From Auricularia sp. M13 (lineage: Eukaryota; Basidiomycota; Agaricomycetes; Auriculariales; Auriculariaceae), in contig CM073203.1 in the NCBI GenBank assembly GCA_037042915.1, positions 1 to 64,000 of the forward strand: a stretch of DNA of 64,000 bases. Reading direction: 5' to 3'. The position numbers were made by a program, and so were the translations under genes. Each line of letters begins with the position of its first letter. Within the stretch, counting starts at the first letter, position 1. This document shows positions 24,013 through 34,924 of the stretch, piece by piece. The notes beneath the pieces were generated by a model. It saw nothing but the letters and a program-made list of their open reading frames with translations. It was not told where the DNA came from and ran no database searches.

Positions 24013-27000
24013 ATGTCTAGTGCTCTGCCGAATACCGTACAGCTTTTGGCTGTACCTCCTCCCAGCGGTGTCTTCCATGCGCGGAGCTCCAGCTCACGTG
24101 CAATCCGTGTGACCTCTGACCTCGAGCTGTGGTCCAAATACGACGAGAATACTGGCTATCACTTCTTTGTCTGTGATCTCTGCGGATTTGAGGTCAACTC
24201 GGGCCCGACGGCGGTTGCAGATAATATGTTGACGCACCGCAAGTCTAGAAATTGTAACAAGCGCGTAGCTGAGCAGAGAAAGGTGATTTAATTACATTCA
24301 AATGGAAGGTGTTTAGGCTAAATTATCCGTCTCATAGTTCACAACACCTGTAGTCTCTCATAGTCTCCCCGCGGTTCCGTCCACCCCGAGGCGTCCGGTG
24401 TACTACTCTTGCCCGGGTGCTTACTATGTCTGGACTTGGGGCTCGTTCTGGAACACGTACCCGTTCCAGGAGCACATCGATGATTCCCTGGGCTGGCTGC
24501 CGTGTGGCTATAATACACGTCTGAACAGAATCTACTTCCGCTCAGAGAAGTGCCGCCAGCAGACGACGACCGCCACTGAGGCCTGTGTGGAGTGTCTCAA
24601 AGTCATTGGCTCTGGCGCTTTTCTTCACATGCTGGAACGCGCTCGTGCAGATGCACCGCTGAACACCCCATATTACAAGCTTACACACAGTCAGCTTGCT
24701 GCCGTCACGCACTATCACGTTGCAGAAAAGAAGAAATTACGATCCAAGGTGAGTGCACATGAATGCCCTTTGCTTGGTAACTCACTTGTGTTTTACGCAG
24801 GTCCAGTCCCTGCGCCGGCGTCACCGCAATGCGCAGAATCGCGTGCGGGATCATGAACGCGTTCTGTTGTTTCTCTCCAAGAACGATATCCAGCGCGTGC
24901 GCTGGGTCATTGCTGCATCACTCCGCACTGAATCAACCCCGGCTCGAGTTCTCTCTGTTCTGAAACTGGCAGCCGACGGACAGTATCACCCGCACGTCTC
25001 TGATGAACGGTTCCGCGACATCTCGCTCTTGTCGGCCTACGCTGGTGGTGAGAGGATGCACTTTGCAATGTGCAAGGGACTTGGGCTCCTCTCGAAGCGC
25101 ACGCTCGAGCGTCGTGCGAAGATTCCGCGGATGCGTGCTTCCGTCGCGATACCTCTTCGTGACGATGTTCTGCACAATATCGCCGCGTTTTTTGACCCAG
25201 AATTTCGCCCTCCACCGGTTCCGTCCAGCCGCAGCCGCTCTCACGCTGGAAATATACTCATGTTCGATGGAGTGGCGCTTGAGACACGCGCACGTTACGA
25301 TCAAGACCGCGACCAGGTTCTTGGCCTGGCTCGCGAGACTATCGGCAGTCTGGACACTCGGGCGACTTCCGTTGAGAATATCGAGACGATTAGACGTGCT
25401 TTACATGCGAAAACAGTTGCCTTCGGCACTGAGGCCACTATTGTCGCCATTGCGCCCTATTCGCAACGCGAGCATTACACGCCGGTCCCGCTCGTTTCGT
25501 CCCCTTCCAATAAAAAGGAGAAGGCCGAGCAGCTTCAGGCTTGGCTTACGACTGTTGTGGAGTCCTGGAATCTGCATCAGTATGGACGCATGTTGAACGG
25601 CCCCATCTGGTCTCTCGGCAGCGACGGCGATGCAACGTATCGCCGCGCAAAGCACGCTCTTTGCGTTGTCGCCGAGATCTCACCTCTCACACCGCTCGGA
25701 CAGAAGCTGGCTCCGCTGCGTGGCTTCAATCGCTACATGTCCGCGGACGGAGGGATGACAACGACGTGCGATCCGAAGCATGTGTTCAAGCGCTTTGCCA
25801 CCCTCCTGCGGAGTTCCGAGGGCATCATGCTCTATGGTACGAATATCCGCCCGCACGACGTCATTATGGTTCTCCGGGTATTCACAGCAATGGAGTACCT
25901 GACCGCGCGCAACTTACTGGACCCTGCAGACAAGCAGAACGTGCCCAAGGCCGTTAGTCTAATGCAGTCGCTCCAGCAGCTGAACAACGCCCCCGCCTTA
26001 GTCTCTTCGCCTGCCGAATCAAAGCGGCGCTCTTCTGTCCAGTTTTTTTCGGACATTCTTTGGTTCTTCGTCTGCCCATTTATCGACGTTGAGATGAACT
26101 TACAGCAGCAACTGGAGTCACTGGCGGCATTTGCACATGCTGCGGTCATTTTGTACGATGCACACGGTAACACCTGCATGACCGGCGCACTTTACTACGA
26201 CACACAGGCAATTGTGAAGAACATCTTTACGATTGTTGCTCGCCTCCAGCTCCTTGACCCGACGCTCTGCTTCTGGCTACTGCTCGAGGGGACAGATCGA
26301 CTGGAGCAGGTTTTCTCAGAGGTCCGCACTCTCGATCACGCACGCAACTTCGACATTTCTCAGCTCTCGAGCAAGCTTGCCATTGCGTGTCTCATCCAGG
26401 CCATATTTCAGCGGAGGCCTGATCTCGATCGTGGTCATCGCCGACTCGATGTGTCGAAGACGATCGGGATTGACCATCTCAACCCGCGCTCCTGGAAGGG
26501 AGATGTGTGCGTCGGAAATGTGGACCTTGCGCGGGCGTGGGCGACTGGCCGCGAAAAAGCCCTTGCCCGCTTTCGTAAGGCTTTCCCGGGACGGCCAGAC
26601 TTCGACTTCGAGGCTTGTTTCTCTCGCCCTAATCACGATGTGCTCCGTCCTGCTGGGCTCTATGTCGGCGTCGATGAGCGTACTCTGCATAATGAACAGC
26701 TTGAGAACCGCTCGGAACGCGCGGAACCAGCTGAGTCCTTACATATTCCAATGGCTGAGCCAGCACCGGAGGCTAGCAGCGCAGGAGCCTCTCCCCGTCA
26801 CCGCACGACCAGTGCTGTTCAGCCGCACTCTCAGACCACAGATAGAGCTGCCGACGCAACGGATGCTTCGGAAAATACACGCAATCCGTCAGACGAGCTC
26901 GACGCGGCCATGGTAGAACCTGGATTTGACATCGACGACTTCTTTCCCGACACGGTCGTTGACGAGTCATCACCGGAGCTATCGCAGACAATTCACCAGA

Positions 27001-28477
27001 AGGTTTTTCCGACATTCGTGAATGCAGAGGGCAAGACATTCTACAAGTCTGCCTATGTTGCAACACTCTCTACCGATGAGTCCAACAAGAAGCTCACAAC
27101 CCGGCCGCTCCGTGCAGCAGGGCGCTCTCTCCAAGATTTCCACCACTCAAAAGTAGTGGCTCTTGGCGGCACGCAGATGGACGACGGGTCTACTGTCAAA
27201 GTTGGCGACATTGTTGCGTTTCTTGCGCGCGTCGGAACAGCTTACGCACTGGTCCTGCTCGAAATTTCAGCATTTCGCATGTCATGGGGTGAAGCGCGTG
27301 TCTCGCTCACTCTCGATGAGTTTGAGGAGAACTCGAAGAACCTCAAGACGGTGGTGATCGGGCAAGTGCTCCGTCTTGAGCAGGCGGAGCCACGCACGTG
27401 GACTTGGACCGGAGAGTATCTCCAGCTGGATGACAAAATGGATACGCAGATCTCGCACGCGCGCTATGTCCTTGAGGTACCTGCCGCGATTACGTCTATC
27501 ATGGCTCCGGTGCTGAGCCAGGTAGTCCGGAATTCCGAAAGTGCGTCCTAGAGCAACGAAGTAGTATTCTCTGATTATATTTTAGCTGTCGGACCTACCG
27601 CTACATGGTCCTTTTCACAGGATGACATGCTGCAGACGTGTGAGGACGCTTGGGACGCGCTCAACCCTGAAACAGAGGAGATCATGTCCAACATTCTCCT
27701 CCTCCCCGTCGTTGAAAACATGAAGGATCTGCCTTTGCGTTCTGCAGATGGTGCGCCCAATTTCACAGTGCTGTGCTCTCCTCACGCAGTTCAGGCAAAG
27801 TTATTTTCAAGGTGCAGTCGTTGCCGCCGCACCTTGAGCCAAAGAAGAAGCACAAAGCGCAAGAATTACTGCCATGTAAGCTCTGCCGTGCTAATCTCAA
27901 GCTATCCAAGATGCGGGATCATGTTGGCGAGCACCTTCTTCGCGCACTGAGAAAGGTCCCTGATCCGCAATGCGTAAGATTGACGTCAGATCAATATTTG
28001 CTGCACTAATTCATTCCCCAGGACCAAGTCCCTGCCAATCCATGCGGTTTTTGCGGCCTCGGTGCTTGCACTACAATGCTCAGGCGCCGGAAGAACCAGT
28101 TTCAAATCTCATCGAGCTGCGAATATCACTACGAGAACATGAACTACAAGAAAGCGGCAGAATCCACGGATACAAGCAAATCAAGCAATGTTCCAATTCA
28201 CTGTGCACTGTGCGCGCCATCGAAATCGGGGCAGCTCCGTACAATTTGGAAGTACAATGCACTCTTCCATTGCGCCGCTGCTCACAGCGATGACGCCGAC
28301 TACGAGCCAGCTCACATCATGCGCTTACTAGTAGACACTCACGTTAGCTCGGAAGAGTCGTTGAGACTCGGGATTTCGAAGGAGCAGACGCAACGACATC
28401 GTGAAGTTGCTCGCTTGCCTGACTCGGATGCCATTGAAGAGTATAAAACTAAACTAGCGTCCCAGTCTGCAGCCTAG
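24013..28477 (+). CDS. P-element-like transposase with several zinc fingers
   Basis: Exons 24013-24282, 24338-24748 and 24801-27540 join cleanly; the next begins at 27586. The frame must shift between about 27736 and 27800 by an intron I could not place. Coding resumes to a stop at 28477 after an intron at about 27976-28021. The N-terminus has a BED/C2HC-like finger (CDLCG ... HRKSRNC). The central 900 residues carry candidate RNase H-fold acidic residues: ILMFDGVALE, SLGSDGDATYRRA, CDPKHVFKRF (compare the DPPHLIK motif of P/THAP9 proteins) and LLLEGTDRLEQVFSEVR (compare the TEALE..FFS.IR region). The C-terminus has a C2H2 finger (CKLCRANLKLSKMRDHVGEH) and a Cys/His cluster (CGFCG, CEYHYENM, CALCAPSKSG). 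Expected role: binding the TIRs, excision and integration in the nucleus. Confidence 0.75.
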
Positions 28478-28555
28478 TAATAGCATTCACTTGTGTACTT
28501 TGCTTGAATTCACCTGCACGGACTGTTCGAGAAATCGCGCATTTTCAATTGCACC

Positions 28556-28586
28556 CGTCTCAAACGCTCAGTGAGCGTTTGAGACG
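28556..28586. repeat. Subterminal palindrome
   Basis: Perfect 15-bp arms (CGTCTCAAACGCTCA) around a single G, 14 bp inside the right TIR and 78 bp after the transposase stop. It is absent from the left end. It could be a transposase-binding site or a transcript 3' hairpin. Confidence 0.85.
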
Positions 28587-28599
28587 GCTGCAATAAGAC

Positions 28600-28729
28600 C
28601 GCAGCTCGGTGGCAGTCCGAGCCATCGACCGACATCGCATCTGCCGGGATGCCGGTAGACGCCAGATCATTTCCCACGACCCCCCCTCCCCCAGACGATA
28701 TCACGGATCCAAATCGTGCGGGCCCCTTG
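28600..28729. repeat. Right terminal inverted repeat
   Basis: Reverse complement of 23753-23882 with a single difference. Confidence 0.93.
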
Positions 28730-28737
28730 GCACGGCC
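28730..28737. repeat. Target-site duplication, right copy
   Basis: GCACGGCC, identical to 23745-23752. Confidence 0.9.
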
Positions 28738-28983
28738 TCGCCGACTCTTACGGTGCTCATCGTGATATCTCTTGGTCGTCTTGCCTTATGACAGTTCATT
28801 CTGCGGCTGTTCTTGAGACCTCCTTCCTCAAGTTTCCTTCACCAGTCACAACTTGAAGGGCATTTGAGCAGGTACCGGTGCAATGCCCGACTCGGAACAA
28901 TCTCAAATTGGAACAGCACAGCTCTGCGGGCGCCACGCGAAGTTGGAGCGCCCGTTGTCAGGCGACACCGCAGCGACCATCCG

Positions 28984-28990
28984 TATAAAA
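28984..28990 (+). promoter_or_regulatory. TATA box of the GH18 gene
   Basis: TATAAAA 106 bp before the ATG at 29090, followed by a pyrimidine-rich stretch typical of fungal promoters. The transposon lies only about 250 bp upstream of this box, so the insertion may affect regulation. Confidence 0.6.
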
Positions 28991-29089
28991 GCGGCAACAT
29001 GATCCTACGGTACGTCCTCACTTCTACCCCGCGCTTTTTTCTTTCGTTCTTATTCTTTCTTCTTTTATTCGTTTATTTCTTCTTTCACG

Positions 29090-30358
29090 ATGAAGACTTC
29101 GGCAGCTGCTTTCGCTCTTGCGCTCTCTGCATTGAGCGCTGTGTCGGCCCTCCCGACAAACGTCACGGCTCCAGTCGCGCGCCGCCAGTGTGCCCCCGCA
29201 CCGCCCACGACCACCCCCGCCCCAGCTCCGAGTGACCCCGCTCCAAGCGATCCTGCTCCGAGCGACCCGGCTCCTCCGCCACCCAGCGGTGGAGGAAGCA
29301 CCTCGGGTGCTCAGTACACCGTCTACGCCGATGCTTGGCTTTCGGACCAGAACTTCCCGACCGCCGCTGACATCGACGGCTACACTGGCTTGTACGTTCC
29401 ACTCCCTGCAGGAAGCGATACTGGGGCACGCTCTGACCCACTATTTTAGTTACCTTGCTTTCTGGATGAGCAAGCAGCGCGCGGATAACGCCCAGTCCTG
29501 GGAGTCGATGGACGCTGCTACTCGCCAAAAGCTGAAGGACGGCATGACCGCCAACGGCGCGAAGCTCATGATCTCCGCGTTCGGCGCGACCGAGTTCCCT
29601 ACGACCGGCGGCGTCGACCCGGTTGGTGCTGCCCAGTCGCTCGCTCAGTGGGTCAAGGACTACGGCATGGACGGTGTCGATGTCGTAAGTGCACTTCCCT
29701 TGCATCGCGGAGCTCAGGAACGCTCATCCCGTTCAAACAGGATTACGAGGACCTCGATGCCTTCAACAACGGCTCGGGTGCTGAGGACTGGCTGATCTCG
29801 TTCACGAAGGCGCTTCGTGACGCTCTGCCGTCGCCGTACATCATCACGGTCGGTCCTCGTCTTCTGCACCGATTCTCGGCGTCTGACCCATGTTTGCAGC
29901 ACGCACCGCTGGCACCGTGGTTCCAGCCGGGCGAGAAGTGGAAGGGTGGAGGCTACCTCAAGGTCCACCAGGCGGTCGGCGACCTCATCGACTGGTACAA
30001 CATGCAGTTCTACAACCAGGGCGAGGGCGTCTAGTAAGTGATCCCTCTGTCCCAGACTCCCCGGCAAGGTGCTGACTGCGACTGAAGCACCGACTGTGCC
30101 GGCCTCATGGAGAAGTCCGCCGACGCCTGGCCGGGCACCTCCGTCATGGAGATGATCGCGAACGGCGTCGATGGCTCGAAGATCGTGGTCGGCAAGCCCG
30201 CGACGACGGCCGACGCCAGCAACGGCTTCATGGACCCGGGCCCGCTCGGCGAGTGCCTGAAGCAGTACGTTGGCAAGAACGGCTTCACCGGCGGCGCCAT
30301 GACCTGGCAGTGGAACCACGCCGGCAAGGACTGGGTCTCCGCTGTCAAGGGTGCATAA
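29090..30358 (+). CDS. Secreted GH18 chitinase-like protein
   Basis: Five exons (29090-29391, 29450-29684, 29741-29848, 29900-30033, 30088-30358) give 349 residues. A signal peptide (ending about SAVSALP) is followed by a Pro/Ser linker with three SDPAP-type repeats and a Gly/Ser spacer, then a single GH18 barrel. The catalytic motif DGVDVDYED is complete across the exon 2/3 junction, with the acid Glu near residue 182. MISAFGATEFP (strand 3), HAPLAPWF, YNMQFYNQGEGVY and MTWQWNHAGKD are the other expected barrel motifs. Likely substrate: chitin or a related N-acetylglucosamine polymer in the cell wall. No chitin-binding module is visible; the N-terminal linker may link it to the wall. Confidence 0.92.
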
Positions 30359-31012
30359 AACGAAGAAAGAATAATCTGTTTTTCTCCCGCTCTGATACCC
30401 ATCTGAGCCTCTTGTTATTTTAACTTATACACTTTGCTACCAATCCTTCCTGGTTTCCTGTGCGTGATCGCTGATTGACTAGAGCTTCTGGGCGATGCGG
30501 AGTGCGCGGAAGTGGCGATTCCAAGCAAGAAGGAAGTAGTTGAGGGATCCCTGCTTGCATTGGCGAACTGCGAGCAGATCTCGTTAGAAGCTGTGCAGTA
30601 TGCAACGAGGCTTGCTGTTCCCTGGTCGATCCGTGCTGTGCTCTTAGTTGCAGCGGCTTCTTCCGCTCATCCTTCCCGTTGACGTTGCTCAGAACCTCAG
30701 ACCAGAGGATACTGCAGACTGCCGAATGACTGAGCCTATCTTCAACAGCACACCTCAGCTCGGTGAGCTGCTCACTTACTATGGTATCCCGGACCGGAGA
30801 CGCGCGCTGTGACACCGACGAGTGGCAGCTGTCATCACATGTGGATCCTTTGACGTGTTCTGGTGCCTTGCGCGCGGGCGCATATCCGTCGGGCGTAGGG
30901 TGGAGATCAGGCTGTGGGCGCCCATACTGTACACGGCATGCGTGCTTGGGTTTCTTGATTCGCCGCCCTCTTCCTCTTTCTTTCATCTTAGCCAGCCTGG
31001 GCGCGGTGGGGG
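30359..31012. other. Intergenic
   Basis: 3' UTR of the GH18 gene and the promoter of the CFEM gene. A CT-rich run precedes the ATG at 31013. Nothing else is recognised. Confidence 0.5.
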
Positions 31013-32438
31013 ATGCTCGGTCTCGCCTTGGTTCCCGTCGCTCTCCTGCTCGCGGGTCGTGCAGCCGCGCAGTCGTTGCCTGGTGCGTCGTTTAGCGGAT
31101 TCTCAGATCCAGGGACGCCTCCGCTCACCAGCCTTTGCCCTTTACAGACTGCACCAGGCGCTGCATCACGGTTAACGCGACGCGTATGCTCCGACGACCA
31201 GCATGAGTGGCCTTTTTGACTGACGCCTCCCACAGCTGGATGCGACATCAACTCTCTGAAATGCATGTGTACGACGGCGTCGATGAAGACCGCCGTCCCC
31301 AACTGCATTAACAAGATCTGCGGGGGAGGCGGTGGTGCGGCGGGCGCCATCGACGCATGGAACACCAGATGTGCGGCTCTGGTATGTTCCATTTGCAATG
31401 TAATCGCCTCGAAGTTCGAGAGCTCAAACGCACCCAGGTGGACAATCCGGACACTACAGTACCGCCGCCTCCGAGTTCAAAGTACGCGGCTCTGCTTTCG
31501 CTGTGGCAACGCTGCCTAATCGTTGACGGAACCACCTCAGCACACCAAAACCAACGCCTAGCCCTCAGGACCCGCCGAGTACGCGGACCCCTAACCCACC
31601 CAGCAGCACCGAAACCCCTCCCGCTCATTCAACTGTGCCAGACGAACAGACACCATCGCCAGATACAACAGGACCTAATGCGTCAGGGACGTCTTCCCCT
31701 TCCTTGTCCTCCTCATCCCCTTCTCCCGATCCGACATCTCCCATAGAAGTAACCTCGCCGAACGATAATAGTAATAACGGAAAGAGCGGTGGCGGCGGCG
31801 CTCCCTCTTCGGGCGGGCTCATTGGTGCCATCGTCGGGGGGCTTCTCGGCGGACTGCTGGTGGTAGGGATCATTGGCTGCTTCTTGTGGCAGCGGCGGCG
31901 GCAGGAGCGCGACCACGTGCAGGCATATGGCGTCTCGGCAATGTCTTCGACATCAGGTCTGTCCGGTCCCATGCGCACGTCGAGCACGCACAAGCACAGC
32001 GACTCGCTGCAGAGCGGCGCCCAAGCGCAACCTCACATGTACCGCGACGACGGCAGTCCCGACCAAGAAGTCCCCGCATCGATTCCAGATACGCTGGCAC
32101 CACGGCCGCTCGTGCTCGACACGGCGCGCGCGTCGTTCCCGCGGCGCAAAGGCGACCCGCCGCCGCCACCGTCGTTCCGTGGGCCAGCCTCGCCAGAGAC
32201 GGAGATCGCGAGCGAGTCGGCGTCCTACGGCTACCGCGACGAGGTCTCGCCGCAGGGCTCGGCGCCGCCGATGGCGTTCCCCGCGGGTCTTACACCCGTG
32301 CAGCTCGATCTTGTACAGACCATGATCAACCGCGGCCTGCAGGGCACTGCCGTCGTGGATGTGATTGAGCGCATGCTCGCGGAAAACTCCACGCCAGCAC
32401 CTCAATATGATGACGACTCTTCTCGAGCCCGAACGTGA
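31013..32438 (+). CDS. CFEM-domain single-pass membrane protein
   Basis: Five exons (31013-31082, 31148-31183, 31236-31381, 31438-31481, 31541-32438) give 397 residues. A signal peptide (MLGLALVPVALLLAG...) leads into a CFEM domain with all eight cysteines, spaced C-x3-C-x8-C-x6-C-x-C-x11-C-x4-C-x15-C. A Pro/Ser/Thr-rich stalk follows, then one transmembrane helix (GAIVGGLLGGLLVVGIIG) with a basic stop (WQRRRQER) and a cytoplasmic tail of about 180 residues. CFEM proteins sit at the fungal surface and some bind haem; the Asp beside the third cysteine (GCDIN) may correspond to the haem-ligand Asp. Unlike most CFEM proteins it has a long cytosolic tail instead of a GPI anchor, which suggests a sensor or wall-linked receptor (inference). 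Confidence 0.88.
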
Positions 32439-32774
32439 CGAATTATAAACATTGGTACAGTACAAGATCATGTATAGTAGTCTTTCGCCTTTATTTCCTA
32501 CCATCGTTTACCGTCTCTTACTTTGCATTTGTTGAGGGTGTAGTCGTCAAGGTGGGTAATAAATCCAGCTTGACGCCTCAAATTCCTGCGCTCAGGAATC
32601 AGGATGAGGGTAATTTGATTGGTTTCTAGCAAGAGCACGTGCACCTGTAGGACGGAGGCAAGGAAATGAGTTTCGGAGTTGAATGCGTGTTGTCCTTGTG
32701 CACCAACGGCACCAGCGGGCGTCTAAACCCTGCCGATGACTTGGAGCGCGTTTTTCGCTCAACCAAGTTGAAAA
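32439..32774. other. Short intergenic
   Basis: 336 bp between two plus-strand genes; no further element recognised. Confidence 0.5.
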
Positions 32775-34531
32775 ATGCTACGCCTATCCCGTGCCCTGCT
32801 GTCTACAGCTGCAAAGCCGTCTCTTCCAGTCGTTCGCATATCGCACTCATCTGTTTTCGGTCCTGGAGCCTCGCATCGAGCCACACCTATCATAGCCGAC
32901 CTGGACTGGACTGTCAACGACGGCGAGGCGTGGGCCGTCGTTGAAAACACTGCTGCAAATCCAGAAGGCGTCTTGAGCGGCAAATCAGCCATTATACAAG
33001 TATGTACACCTGGATCTCTGACTATTTGCTTCATCTGAAAATGCAATGCTCTGACGTGAACGCAGTTACTCTTAGGCCATCTTCGCTTATCGCCTGCAGG
33101 AGTTGATCCATTGCCGTTCCTAGGCGGAGAGGACTCAAGAGAGGCTGTCCATGCAGTGGCCTTCAGCACGCGACCAAAATCCTGGGGCTCATCCTTTTAC
33201 GATTACTCTGCACGTTATGGCGCCGCGCGTGGCGAGGATGCGCGCACGTTTCGCCATGTATTGCAAGATGCTGGTGCGAAAATGGAACAAATCGACGCTC
33301 TGGCAACGCGGTTGGAAGTGCACGACTTACTCGACCTGCCCTTGATCGCCTTATCCAACGGCCAGACTCGGCGAGCGCGTGTCATGCAGGCTTTGTTGCG
33401 TACCCCAGCGCCGAAACTCCTTGTCCTGGACGAACCGTTAAGTCAGTAGCGTGCTCATTGTCAACTGCCAATACTGACGTCGGGCAGCTGGATTGGACCC
33501 GCATGCGCGACCGGTGCTGTCTGCGCTCTTGCGTTCTTTGCACCAGGAAATGGCCCCACGAGTCATCATGGCACTGCGGGCCCAGGACCCGCTGCCGGAC
33601 TGGATTACCCACGTACTCAGAGTATCTGAGGGGCGCGCCGAATCGATTTCCGCGTCGAGCTTCACGCCAGCCGTAATGCAGTCGTCAAAGTCGGCTTCCA
33701 GCATCAGGCCCGGTCGCCGGCATGTCGACGACCGAGGGGACGTCCTCGCTGAACTGAAGAATGTGAACGTAGCATACCACGAGCGGCACGTGAGTCTTTC
33801 TCAACCTGCACAAACCTCCTCTACTGACGATTCGCATTCGCAGGTCCTACGCGATATCAATTGGACCATCCGCGCTGGCGAGAAGTGGCATCTCCAGGGA
33901 TACAATGGTATACCGCCCCTTCACATTGCTCTCGCGTCCTGTCGAACTGATCGTTCCTCTCCCAGGCTCAGGCAAGACAACGCTCACGTCCCTGCTGACG
34001 GGCGCGCACCCTCAGTCATACACGCAAAAGCACCTTCACCTCTTCGGCCTGCCGCGCCCGCGCATGCCCACACCCGTCCTCGCGCAGCGCATCGGGCACA
34101 CCTCGCCTGAGATCGCCGCCGCCGTGCCGCGCCGCGCAACAATGACGGCCGCGGACCTCGTCGGCACGGGCTTTGACGGCCACTTCGCCTGGCGCGCGCG
34201 CTCCGCCAGCGAGGCCGCGCGCGTGCGTGACGTCACGGGCACTCTGGGGATCGCAGCGGAGAAGCCTGTGACGGAGCTCGCGCCGGGCGAGCACGCGACC
34301 GTGCTGCTTGCGCGCGCGCTCGTCGCGCGGCCCGAGCTCGTTATTCTGGACGAGGCGTTCATGGGCATGACGAAGGCGCAGGTCGAGCGCGCCACGCGCT
34401 TCCTGCGCGACGAGCTTGGCGAGCGCCAGGCTGTTGTGTGGATTGGGCATTGGGAGGGCGAGTGCCCGTGGGGAGATGCGGATGGATTGAACAGAATCAG
34501 GTTGGATGGAGGCGAAGCGCACATTGTCTAA
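32775..34531 (+). CDS. Tandem ABC ATPase, ModF/YDR061W-like
   Basis: Five exons (32775-32999, 33066-33441, 33488-33789, 33844-33907, 33966-34531) give 510 residues with two nucleotide-binding domains and no membrane segments. Domain 1 has a poor Walker A (NPEGVLSGKSAI), a signature-like LSNGQTRRARV and Walker B KLLVLDEPL. Domain 2 has a good Walker A (GYNGSGKTTL) split by an intron, a signature-like LAPGEHATVLL and Walker B ELVILDEAF. The N-terminus (MLRLSRALLSTAAKP) resembles a mitochondrial presequence. Relatives include the uncharacterised yeast YDR061W and bacterial ModF; none has a well-defined function. Asymmetric sites, one degenerate, are common in soluble double ABC proteins. Confidence 0.85.
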
Positions 34532-34924
34532 TGCTCGCGGGTCCTGTCGTGATAGAACGGTCTACGAAAGTCGAGCGAATGCCGCACAACGAGCGAAAAA
34601 GTCGAGCGAATGCCGCACAAACGCACAAATTTCCTGAGAGCTTCCTGCTGGCCGAAGATGTTCCCGCCACTAGACATCCTGCCAGTGCCATGTGATGACA
34701 GGGATCCCGCCAATTGAGTCAAAGACTGGCGGGAAGGGCTGCTTAGAATGTCCAGGGATTGGAAAGCTATGGAGTTGGCTAGAAGAGCAGGTCGCACTGT
34801 TCGACGGCAAATGATCTGCGAGTTGGAATATCGGCCATGAAGTTGTTCAGCGTAGGTTTGTGTACGATTGAATGTGAAGAGCGAATCTTGACTATGCGTT
34901 GCGTAGTGTACAGCCTACTACAGG
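34532..34924. other. Intergenic between convergent genes
   Basis: Contains a 22-bp direct repeat (AAGTCGAGCGAATGCCGCAC and following bases) with a 31-bp period near 34568 and 34599. Otherwise only 3' flanks. Confidence 0.6.

Larger units (their letters stand above)
23753..28729 (+). mobile_element. Complete P-like DNA transposon, 4,977 bp
   Basis: Bounded by 130-bp terminal inverted repeats (23753-23882 and 28600-28729) that differ at one position near the inner end. Both ends start CAAGGGGCCCGCACGATTTG and the element is flanked by the 8-bp duplication GCACGGCC. One multi-exon gene fills the interior. An 8-bp duplication is typical of P and hAT elements, and the encoded protein has P-element-like motifs. 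Near identity of the TIRs suggests a young insertion, possibly still mobile. I know similar large uncharacterised proteins recur in mushroom genomes; assigning them to a P-like superfamily is my inference. Confidence 0.88.
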
